Below, piece after piece: positions 21,401 through 33,400 of a stretch of 64,000 nucleotides of DNA (positions are counted from its first letter, which is position 1; each line of letters starts with the position of its first letter). The notes under the pieces are model-generated. The model worked only from the letters and a program-made list of their open reading frames with translations, was not told the origin of the DNA and made no database searches. A program made the position numbers and the translations under genes. Location of the stretch: assembly GCA_963931865.1 (NCBI GenBank), contig OZ007506.1, positions 13,121,972-13,185,971 of the forward strand, in the 5' to 3' direction. This DNA is from Axinella damicornis. Taxonomy: Eukaryota; Porifera; Demospongiae; Axinellida; Axinellidae.

Positions 21401-24400
21401 ACATTGTACCTTGGGAGAGTACCTACACATACAGGCTACTGCACAACCCAGATAACCCTAAAGACAGCTTTTAAATTACAGGACAACTCCACATTCCACT
21501 ACTGGTGTTACTCTAAGCAGCTTGTTCCTGCTCTCACGCCAGACTAGATTGGATGTAGGCCACCATGTGCGCGTGCAGCAAGACTGTCAGAAGGCCTATA
21601 ACGACCAGCAGAGCCAAAACAGCAGGTCGATCAGTGTTGGGCGCGCAACATGCGAAAAGACCACATTGGGTCTCTGGAACAGTGGTTGAGAGACTTAACC
21701 CTGTCTTGAACCTGGTTAGGGTGTAACTGTGGCATAGACACATTCACCACTTCAGAGATAGCGGTGTGTCGCTTTCTAGCATTGAGGATACCGCCCAGAG
21801 ACAGGAAGACATTGCATTCCGTTCAGTAACCAGCACACCTGAGGTGTCGTCTTGATGTGCTACTGTTCCAGGAAGCTAGTCAAACATTCTGCTGGCGAAG
21901 GAAGACATCATTGTGACAAGACGATGGACTATATCACTACACTCACCTTACAAAAGGGTATGGCATTTTGTTGTGACAAGGTTTGGGGATTCCCAGGTTG
22001 CAGCAATTCAAGTGGTAACAGCTACAGCTATGTACATGGCTGTTTTATGGCAGTACTATATATATATAGTAGTATAGGGAGTGCACAGAAGGGGTACACT
22101 ACTACACCGACACAATACACATGGATATACAACTAAGTACACAGAGAGGATACACGAAACTGAAAGTACAGCAGCTACATAAACTACATGTACTACACGT
22201 ACAACTGTCCATATATAGATGACTTGCTGCCCAAAGAAACTCACTCGATTCCTGTATTATTTGAAGGTAGAACTGCTGCCTGGAGTGAAAAAACGGAGTC
22301 CTCCACTGCCTCTGTTCGAGAAAATCCTCCGTGTTTGACTTAGTTCGCGATCATACTCGATCTAGTACTGCCCTTTCCTGCCTTTCCAGAGTGATGATGT
22401 CAGTCAATAGGTGGGGCCGAGTCTTACTGTTCATTACATATATATATGTTACCCCTGAGCGAAAACCCGGCACATCCAGTATTTTGAAAAAATTGAGCTA
22501 TGTACAGTAACATCGGAAACCATAGTAGCTTCCTTTCACCTTGCCACAGAGCAACTTTCGATCAAAGGGATCGTTCATCTAGTTGCCGAGATACGGCTCG
22601 AAACGCACGCAGCATACTCAATTCATGTAATGCAATCTTTGACATTGCAAAGGAACGTCTGAATACTATCCATATTACGCATCATCCATCGTGAAGTAGC
22701 TGAACGTATTTAGCGCATGTTTAACTAGCTAGCCACGCTTCTTGCAACTCATCTGGTTGAGTTGATGGCCATGTCAGACTGAGTGAAGCGCTCAAATGGA
22801 AGGTCATTCTGCGATTGAGGGGTGCACGCTATCGAGATGGCGGCTACTTCGTTGCATATTTGTAACGTGCACACTACAAGTGCACTTGTGCATGTCACAT
22901 TTTCTTGTGACAACCACAGATAAAGGACTAATAACCGCATAAATTAATAGCATTACGGTAATGCAGATTGACGTGAAAACATTAATTTCATTAAAAGTAC
23001 TCATGCTGTCTGCAACCAGCAAGAATGCAGTAGAGCTGCTAGCCCATCTCTGCCCGGCCAGCCGCATGCACACACACACACACCAAAACTGCACGCGGAA
23101 GGCAGAGAGGGTCTAGCAACTTTGCACTAGATTAAACTTCCACTGACCAATCAGATCACACTGAAACGATCCGTTTCATAATCCCCGTGTTTATAAATCA
23201 GGCTGTGCGCGTGAGAACAGCCCGGCAGAGAGCACCTACATGTAGCTCATTAGATTGAGAGCTAAGCTTGTCCCAATCGGATGTCTCCAGAACTCGTCCT
23301 CAACTCTAGCTGGCACTCAACCGATTCACAGGTACATGTAATAGACCTTATTCGGCTAACGCAGATTCCAATTACTTGCGTGGGCGTTCCGCACAGCTGC
23401 AACTGTTATAAACTATCTTTGCTAGCCCCCTGCACTTTTCTAGGTAACAATCATCAGTGAATACAGTACTTCGGTTTGTGTAGGTAATAGAAGACTACAT
23501 TGCAAGAGAGACCAGCACGTTTACGGCGGCAGGTTTTGACGTTTGTGAAAGCGCTTAAGGACTGCCAAAGGATTCCAACAGCAAGCACTCAGCACCACCA
23601 TCCCAAGGCACTCTTGTGGTGTTTCTCCAGTGGCTCTGGGAGTGCAGCACCATGGACATCATCCTCTGTAAGCACTAGCTGATCAGAGTGGCTGTAGTAG
23701 TACCGTTCTCCATGAGCGTGGCTCGAGGAGGGTGTGCTTTGAGGGATGTGGCTCGCCAGCTAGTTACTGGACGTGCTCTGCAAGGCAGCTATGGTGAGCC
23801 TAGTGTCTTTTCAGTGGATAAATGCGCTCGAAAGTGGGGCTCAGCTAGCGCCGACTTTGCAATACACTCTTTAGTGTGCTTTCAGTAGTGATGCACCGAT
23901 AATCGGATCGGCTATCGGTATCGGGCGATAATGACCTTCCTGCGGGTATCAGCATCAGTAGATTTGCCGATAACTGGGAGGATAATGTTTATGTATTCAC
24001 AGCCTGGTAAGTGTATTCATTTAACCACTCTGACTAAGTAAGTATATTCATGAAGTAACTGCGAAACCCACTGCGGGAGTGTTAAGTGGGAAGCCTTGGC
24101 TGTGGGCAGGAAGTAAGCCAAATGGAGCACCAGCTCAAGGCCCAGGAGAACACTGACCATGTGTTAGCATTGTCAGCTTACAATATCGGATCGGTTATCG
24201 GTATCGGCCTATATCGGCCATGAATAATCGGTTATCGGAATATCGGTTAAAATCCCTTATCGGTGCATCACTAGCTTTCAGCCTCACAGCTGTCCCTGAG
24301 CACCTTCACAAACGTCGAAACTTGTCTCTCGTGAATGTGCTCTCTCTCTTGCAACGAGTCTTCTGTCACGTACACAAAGTAATGTACTGTATTCACTGAT

Positions 24401-27400
24401 GATCGTTACCTGAAAACGTACGTACAGTTAGCAAGAAGCTAGTTTATAACAGTTGCAGCTGTGCAGAACGCCCACGTAAGTAATTGGAATTTGCCGCCAG
24501 TGTCGGCACGCACGTTAGCCGAATAAGGTCTATTGGCATTCCAGAGAATGTGATCTAGTGCAAAGTTAGTTAGACCCTCTCCGTGCGCAGCGAAGCCAGC
24601 TGCAGGTGTTCACATGATCGCCTAGGCAAAGAATGACTAGTGGCTACATTTTTAGATTGGCAAGAGTAGTGCTATCAATGAAGTTACATTACTTTGAGGC
24701 AACCACAAATGTGAAGGTTGAGGCATCGTGCTGTGTAGTTCACAGTCAACAGGGAGTGCCTTTCTCATGCAGATCCCCCCCCCTCCCTCCTCTATTCACT
24801 TACGATCACTTCACCGCAGATGCCTTTCAGTTCCTCCTCTATCTTCTCCCGGTACTCCTTTGTCATTGCCTGCTTCTGCTCATCAGTTGAAGTTTTCTGC
24901 TCAATGCTGGAAATAATCCTCCAGGCACTTCGCCGTGCCCCTACCACGTTCTTATAGGCCACAGAGAGAAGGTTTCGTTCCCCATTCGAAAGAGTTTTGC
25001 CACTCAATTGTTCTGTTACTTGTTTCATGAACTGTGTGTGCAATATGTACATGTATGCATCAATGCACATGGTAATTTTAATTATAGTTATGAACATGAA
25101 GTTGCTAACACAATTCCATTACAATATTGCGAGATCATGGCTAGCTAAGAACAGGGTAGCCCCTCATGTCCACCAGACGTAGTTCCCATGATGAAAGCTC
25201 CCAGGCCTTCCCCGTTGTTTGCCAACCATCCACTTCCGCTGTATTATTGCCAAACAACGATAAACAGGGTAAGCCCGGGGACGATCTGTTCTCCCACCCA
25301 GATCACGTGTTAGTACGGCCAGGTCAGTGCAGGCTCTCATTTCAGTAACATTTCATGCATGAAACAGTGCAGGGGCAGGATAGGGCAACATACAGGAACT
25401 ACCTCTGCCAGAATGAGCCCCCCCTCCCCACCCCAAGGGGTAAGTCACAATAAATTTGGACCCCCGCAAAATCAAACAAATATACTGCAATACTTAGCTT
25501 GCGCTACCAGCGAGTTGCAACTAGCCTCAAACCCAGGCCCACATGCGGAAGTGGGCCACTTGGTAAAGTTTCTGTATGTGCTGAGTCAGCTGTCTTGATT
25601 TCGGGTAGCCCGTTCGTCCATTGCCAATTACTGCATAATGATGACATTCTTTACTGTGTGACAAGTGTAGCCGTTGATAAGAAATGTAATCGCTTATCAC
25701 TTACACAATTATGTTGACTGAGCACACACAGGAATTTTGCCAAGTGTCACCAAAGGCCCTCTTCCGCATTCCGCGTGTGGGCCTGGGTAAAAGGCTGAGT
25801 TGCAACCGGTTGCAACGGCTGCTACCAAGAGTATGGTTGCCCCTCGTTATATATATTACAAGTAATAAAAAACATTTGAAAATGTAACAGGATGTAGGGA
25901 TACCAGAACGGCAAAAAGTAAGGAAACAAGGTAGGGATGATCGCACAAAACAGTGAAGTATACAACCCCCCTACAGAGATCTTTTTCCATATACGTGTAT
26001 AATGAAAAAAGATATGTAGGGGGATTGTATACTTCACTGTTTTGTGCGATCATCCCTACCTTGTTTCCTTACTTTTTGCCGTTCTGGTATCCCTACATCC
26101 TGTTACATTTTCAAATGTTTTTTATTACTTGTTTATGTCATTTTTTTCAGCAGCAGCGCATGCAATTTGCCATCACAGAGCAGAAGTCGGTGTCCTCACA
26201 AGTAGTAGGAGCTCTTGCTTTGGTATATGGACAATATTGACTCCGGTATTCACACTGCCAGCGTTGGCTAAAGAATCAGACCCAAGTCAACCCTTTTCTG
26301 GATGGATACCGTAGGCAGTAATCCCTGTCTGAAGACCATAATATTAGCTATACCAGAAGTAGCAAGATTTATATATTGTTGAGTCTTTAGATAGGCATTC
26401 AACCCTCTCACAGAACACAGTAGGTAGTAACATACATAAATTATACGCACAGAGTTAGAATTTACCTCGGTTTTATGAAGTAAGAAATTATGTCAACACA
26501 ACGGCGCAAGACGCTTCTAATTCAGCGATCTTGAGTAATAATTACGTTCGTTGCTAAGTGACCACGCATGCGTACAAACGAGAAAATGGCGTGACTAAAG
26601 AAGCCATAGTTATTGAGTGGGCAGCTGCAGCCGCCTGGTGAAAACTTGGGAGGTTGCGAAAAAGCGATGGCCAGGTGCACTACTCGGTGTGAAATGCTGC
26701 TGTTTCGTACGAAAACCATCATGAGAGATTGAGTCGACGTTGAGCTAGCCCGTCTGAAGAAAGAAGAAGAAGAAGAAGAAAGAAGAAAGAAAAACAATTT
26801 GCCCGTTTTGCGAGTACCTGGTGTGGTACTTTCGCGCCGGTTTTTCGCGACGCGAGGAGTCTTGTTGGTCATGAAAACACTCGAAGATGAACGGTATGTG
26901 GTTATAAAGGCTTATAAGTGTACCGTTTCTGAGATTTGGAGAGATTTTTTTGTATTGGCATGTATTGCGTGTACGTCGTATCCCTACATACAGAGTCTAC
27001 CGACTCTGTGATATTATATCGAGGGGCAACTGCACTCCTGGTAGCCGCGTTGCAACACCGGTTGCGACTCGCCATAGCGAAGCTAAGTATTGCAATTCGT
27101 TCCAATTAACACACAGGCCACGTGGCAACCATGCTCTGTCGATCGCGAGCAATGGCGACCAAAAGGAAGACAAGACATTATTACAGCACGCACAAGTTAG
27201 CCAGCACAGTGAGTTTCAGCATGTAAACGTCAGTGAATGACAGCGATCACACCTGTGTGGCCAGAATCTTTGTGGGGCCTTCGTAAGAGCTGTACTGGCA
27301 ACGAACTTCGAAGAGAGTGATTGAGCGATGGCGGCCGACGGCACTACAAAGGCGCTTGTATCTCCACCACCAAGATGAGTTTCAGCACCAAAATTGTACG

Positions 27401-30400
27401 GTGAGGACAGTGCATGATAGCGATCACGACGGTGTAGTCAGAATCTTTGCAGGCCATTGCTAAGTAGTCAAACGTTATTTATTTACATTATTTACGAGGG
27501 GCAACCGCACTCCTGGTAGCCGCGGTTAAACGGTAGCACAAGCTAAGTGTGACAGTTCGTTCCAGTTATCACACAACACGTGAGTACCATGATAGCTATA
27601 TATGTGTACCGGACTAGGAAAAGGGGTCACTCAGGATAAATTTAAGTTTTGAGAAAAACGGGGTCAAAGTTCAAGTAAATATTTTTGTTCTAATTAAGCG
27701 AAAAAGTATAGTGAACGCGCGCGCGAGGCACTCACACTGCGCATGCGTATTTCTAGAAAACGTGCGAATCGTCAGTAAGATGGCTGAAGGCTGCGTAGCT
27801 GAACCGTTGCCTCGTTTTGAGGATGCAGAACAGCTTATTGCAGACGAATACTTCAACCACGCTAGTGACTCAGTACATGAAGATGATAGTTATGGTAGTG
27901 GAGACGAAGGTAGTAGTGGGGACACTTCACCTACTGGAGCAGCTAGAAAATCGTTCATGGACCCACGCGAGGTGGATCTAGAGGAGGTGAGAGATGTTAA
28001 GGAGTTTAGCAGTGCTACCTGCAAATGCACCAAGAGAGAGGGAGGCCCATGTAGTTCTTACTTCAGTGTGGAAGAATTTGCTGATCATAGGATGCAAATG
28101 GCTGAGTTAGAACATGATGCCCTTGACATAATAATACTCTCCCAAATTAATGCTCACCACTTTTCGGAGGATCTTCGGGGACATGGAAATGCTGGTGAAA
28201 GGAAGAAGGACTATACACATTTCTACTTCCATTGTCGCCCTGTATGTTTGGCAACCTTCTTGTTTCTACATGGAATAGGCAAAAAGCGTTTTAGAAACCT
28301 TGTAAAGCACTACAAGTTGAATGGAGTATCAGTACGAATGCATGGCAACTGCAAACGTAAACCATGGAATGCTGCTCACTTTGAGGACAAAGAGCGTACT
28401 GTGCATTTTATAACCAACTATGCTGAAGTTCATGCACTCCCATTACCTGGTCGAATGCCACGTTTTAAGGATTATAACATTATGCTTTTACCTTCTGAAA
28501 CAACCAAGGCTTCAGTTTACAGGGAGTATGTCGCGTGCTCTGAAGAGATACGAAAGACATCTGGTGAATTTGTGAAATACTTTGGTTACCGTGAGTTTTG
28601 TAGATTATGGAGGGAAGTGGTCCCATATATCCGCACAATGCCTCCAGCTGAGGATATTTGCCACATTTGTCAAGAGAATGCAGTTCGAATCATGCAGTCA
28701 GCTAACTACACTGAAGATGAAAAAAAAGAAATTTTAGTGACAGCTGAAAAGCACCTAGGTTGTGCAAAACAACAAAGGGGCTACTACCGCAAGTAAGTTA
28801 ATGAAGCGAAGGATAGTGTCAAAAGTGGTACGTTACGAACTCTGACATACAGTTTTGATCATGCTCAACAGGTACATTACCCTAGCAATCCGCAACAGCC
28901 TGGCCCTATTTATTTCAAAGTACCAAGAAAGTGTGGAATATTTGGTGTGTGCGATGAAGGAAATAGCTCCCAAATAAACTACCTTATTGATGAAGCACAA
29001 TCATGCGGAAAAGGAGCAAATTCTATTGTAAGTATGGTCCACCATTTCCTTTCAAACTTCACTCATGGTGAAGAAAATATTTTGCTCCATGCCGATAATT
29101 GCGTCGGCCAGAACAAGAATAATACCATGGTAGAATATCTTGCGTGGAGAATTATTACAGGATTGAGTGCAACGTGTGAGTTGAGCTTCATGATCCCCGG
29201 TCATACCAAATTCAGCCCTGATAGGTTTTTTGGCATGATCAAACAAAAATACCGCCGTACTAAAGTTGATTCCCTTTCTCAGCTAGCTGAAGTGGTCAAC
29301 AGTTCCACAGTGGGAAGTAACAATATCGCTTATGTAATAGGTCATGATGATACTAAGCCTTTCACATATTACAACTGGACCGAGTTTCTACAGCCCCACT
29401 TCACTGTTGTCCCCAACATCACTACCTTTCATCACTTCCGTTACTCTAACAGCTCCCCTGGTAGCGTATTCGTGCGAGAGTTTTCAGACAGTCCGGAGAA
29501 GGAAATTAAATTCCTTAAGCCGGGACATAATCTCACTAAAGACGTGTCTCCTACACTATCACCTACGGGGTTGTCAAAAGAACGGCAGATATACCTTTAC
29601 GAGCAAATTCGACCGTTTTGTCAGTTAGAGTATCGTGACTTTACCTGTCCACTTCCACAAGGTCACCAGAAGAGGGTGCAATCTGACAAGGATATTGCAC
29701 CTCCACGCAGCAAGCGATTATGTTCAAACTGTCGACTTCCAGGCCATACAAAAACCAAGGGAGGAAAAGTTACTTGCCCAAGCCTATTGAATGAACTTTA
29801 ATTAACTGCAGTAGTAATTTCTTATGTAATCTGCCACTTAGCTTTAAAAACTTACTGTAATAACAGTACTCTGTCATGTAAATGACTTGTTGTAATTGCA
29901 TGTTTTGCAATTATTGTTCTTTTTTGACTAAATCTGATAAAGGGGATACCAAAGTTTCAATTTCTGGGAAAATCTAAATTTTGACCTCCGGGCCCAAGTG
30001 ACCCCTTTTCCTAGACCGGTACACATATAGATATAGGGAAGATCAGAAATTATTTAGAGTGCTCTCAAGTACGAAGTCTCGAATAAAACGCAGCCGCGTT
30101 GCAACCCCGGTTGCGACTTGCCGTAGCGCAAGCTAAGTATTGCAATACGTTCCAATTAACGCACATGCCACGTGGCAACCACGCTCAGTCGATCGCGAGC
30201 AATGGCGACCAAAAGGAAGACAAAACATTATTACAGCACTCACAACTTCGCCAGCACGGTGAGTTTCGGCATGTAAGCGTCAGTGAACGACAGCGATTAC
30301 GGCCGTGTGGTCAGAATCTTCGTGTGCCTTTCCTAAGAACGGTACTGCCACCGGAAGTCGATGGAGCGCTCGAGCAATGGCGGCCAACGGCGAGACAAAA

Positions 30401-33400
30401 GCGCTCATATCTCCACCACTAAGGTGAGTTTCAGCACGATTATTTTGATTTTGTGTCACTGCATCATAGCGATCACGACGGTGTAGTCAGAATCTTTGTA
30501 GGCCATTCGGAAATAGTCAAACGTTTATTAATTATTTACATTAACGAGGGGCAACCGCACTCCTGGTAGCCGCGTTGCAACCCCGTTGCGACTCGCCGTA
30601 GCGAAGCTAAATATTGCAATTCGTTCCAATTAACGCACAGGCCACGTGGCAACCACGCTCAGTCGATCGCGAGCAATGGCGACCAAAAGGACGACATGAC
30701 ATTATTACAGCACTCACAACTTAGCCAGCACGGTGAGTTTTGGCATGTAAGCGTCAGTGAACGACAGTGATCACGGCTGTGCGGTCAGAATCTTCGTGTG
30801 CCTTTCCTAAGAACGGTACTGCCACCGGAAGTCGGAGAGAGCGCTCGAGCAATGGCGGCCACGGCGAGACAAAAGCGTTCATATCTCTACCACCAAGGTG
30901 AGTTTCAGCACAATTATTTTGATTTTGTGTCACTGCCTCATAGCAATCACGACGGTGTAGTCAGAATCTCTGTACGCCATTCCGAAATAGTCAAACGTTT
31001 CAATGATTACATTATATTATATTATAATACGAGGGGCAACCGCACTCCTGGTAGCCGTTGCAACGCCGCGGTTGCCTCGCCGTAGCGAAGCTAAATTATT
31101 GCAATTCGTTCCAATTAACGCACATGCCACGTGGCTCAGTCGATCGCGAGCAATGGCGACCAAAAGGAAGACAAGACAGCACTCACAACTTAGCCAGCAC
31201 GGTGAGTTTTGGCATGTAAGCGTCAGTTAACGACAGCGATCACGGCTGTGTGGTCAGAATCTTCGTGTGCCTTTCCTAAGAACGGTACTGCCACCGGAAG
31301 TCGGAGAGAGCGCTCGAGCAATGGCGGCCACGGCGAGACAAAAGCGCTCATATCTCCACCACCAAGGTGAGTTTCAGCTCCAAAATTGTACGGTTGGGAC
31401 AGTGCATGATAGCGATCATGAAGGTGTAGTCAGAATCTTCGTAGGCCATTCCTATCACTCGAACGAATTATTTATATTATATTATATTACATTACGCGGC
31501 ACTTTATTTCCTATACCAGGAGTGTAACGTTATATTACGCGGCACAATTTTTCCTATACCAGGAGTGTAATTACATTACGCGGCACAATTTTCTCTATAC
31601 CAGGAGTGTAACATTAGGTTAGATTATTTACGAGGGGCAACCGCACTCCTGGTAGCCGCGGTTAAACGGTAGCACAAGCTAAGTGTAACAGTTCGTTCCA
31701 ATTACAGTATCACACATCATGTGAGTACCACGATAGTTATATATATAGGGAAGATCAGAAATTATTTGGAGTGCTCTCAAGTACCGAATAAGCCGTGTTG
31801 CAACCCCGGTTGCGACGTAGCGCAAACTAAAGTTCGTTCCAGTTAACGCACATGCCACGTGCTCAGTCGATCGCGAGCAATGGCGACCAAAAGGAAGACG
31901 AGACATTGTTACAGCACTCACAACTTAGCCAGCACGGTGAGTTTCGGCATGTAAGCGTCAGTGGATGACAGCGATCACGGCCGTGTGGTCAGAATCTTTG
32001 TGGGGCCTTCCTTAGACTGTACTGGCAACCAACGTCGAAGAGAGCGATCGAGCAATGGCGGCCGACGGCACAACAAAAGCGCTTGTATCTCCACCACCAA
32101 GGTGAGTTTCAGCACCAAAATTGTACGGTTGGGACAGTGCATGATAGCGATCATGAAGGTGTAGTCAGAATCTTCGTACGCCATTCCTATCACTCGAACG
32201 AATTATTTACATTAATTAATTAATTAATTAATTATATTACGCGGCACAATTTTCTCTATACCAGGAGTGTAACGAGGGGCAACCGCACTCCTGGTAGCCG
32301 CTGCAACGTCGGCTGCGACTCGCCGTAGCGCAAGCTAAGTATCGCAGTTAGTTCCAATTAACGCACATGCCACGTGGCAACCACGCTCAGTCGATCGCTA
32401 GCAATGGCGGCCAAAGAGAAGACACGAAGTTATTACAGCACTTACAACTTTGCCAGTACGGTGAGTTTTGACATGTAAGCATCAGTGAACGACAGCGATT
32501 ACGGCTGTGTGGTCAGAATCTTTGTGGGGCCATCATAAGACGGTACTGGCAACCAACGGCAAAGAGAGCCATGTGAGAGCGATCGAGCAATGGCGGTCGA
32601 CGGCACGACAAAAGCGCTTGTATCTCCACCACCAAGGTGAGTTTCAGCACCAAAATTGTACGCTTGGGTCACTGCATGATAGTGATCACGACGGTGTAGT
32701 CACATCTTTGTAGGCCATTCCTAAGGTAGTCAAAGGTTAATTATTTAGATTGCATTGCATTACATTACGCGGCACAATTTTTCCCTTACCAGGAGTGTAA
32801 CGAGGGGCAACCGCACTCCTGGTAGCCGCGATGCAACCGGTTGCAACACGCTGGTCGCGCAAGCTACGCGCTGAGCTCATTCCAATTAACACACATGACA
32901 CGTGAGGACCACGTTCGGTCGATTGAATCGGCAATGGCGTCCAAAGGGAAGACAAGAACTTATTACAGCTCTCACAACTTCGCCAGCACGGTGTGTTTCG
33001 GCATGTGAGCGTCAGTGAACAACAGCGATTACGGCTGTGTGGTCAGGATCTTTGTGGGGCCTTCGTAAGACTGTACTGGCAACCAACGTCGAAGAGAGCG
33101 ATCGAGCAATGGCGTCAGACGGCACAACAAAAGTGCTTGTATCTCCACCACCAAGGTGAGTTTCAGCACCAAAATTGTACGGTTGGGACAGTGCATGATA
33201 GCGATCATGAAGGTGTAGTCAGAATCTTCGTACGCCATTCCTATCACTCGAATGAGTTATTTACATTAATTAATTATATTACATTACGCGGCACAATTTT
33301 TCCTATACCAGGAGTGTAACGTGGCACAATTTTTCCCCTACCAGGAGTGTAATGAGGGGCAACTGCACTCCTGGTAGCCGTGTTGCAACCATGCTCAGTA

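Larger units (their letters stand above)
23098..24590. repeat. Outer inverted repeat of a three-level nest
   Basis: AGAGAGGGTCTAGCAACTTT at the left is mirrored by AAAGTTAGTTAGACCCTCTC at the right. It encloses the element at 23340-24534, which encloses 23886-24273. In gene C intron 2, ending about 200 bp before exon 2. Confidence 0.5.

Noticed and set aside
21038..21547. 169-codon plus-strand frame
   Set aside because: No known motif, spans a transposon border, and lies in an intron full of insertions; I see no reason to call it a gene.
28797..28946. An intron between the two halves of the DUF7869 gene
   Set aside because: The frame is the same on both sides and similarity continues through the segment right after the TAA; no convincing splice pair removes only the stop.
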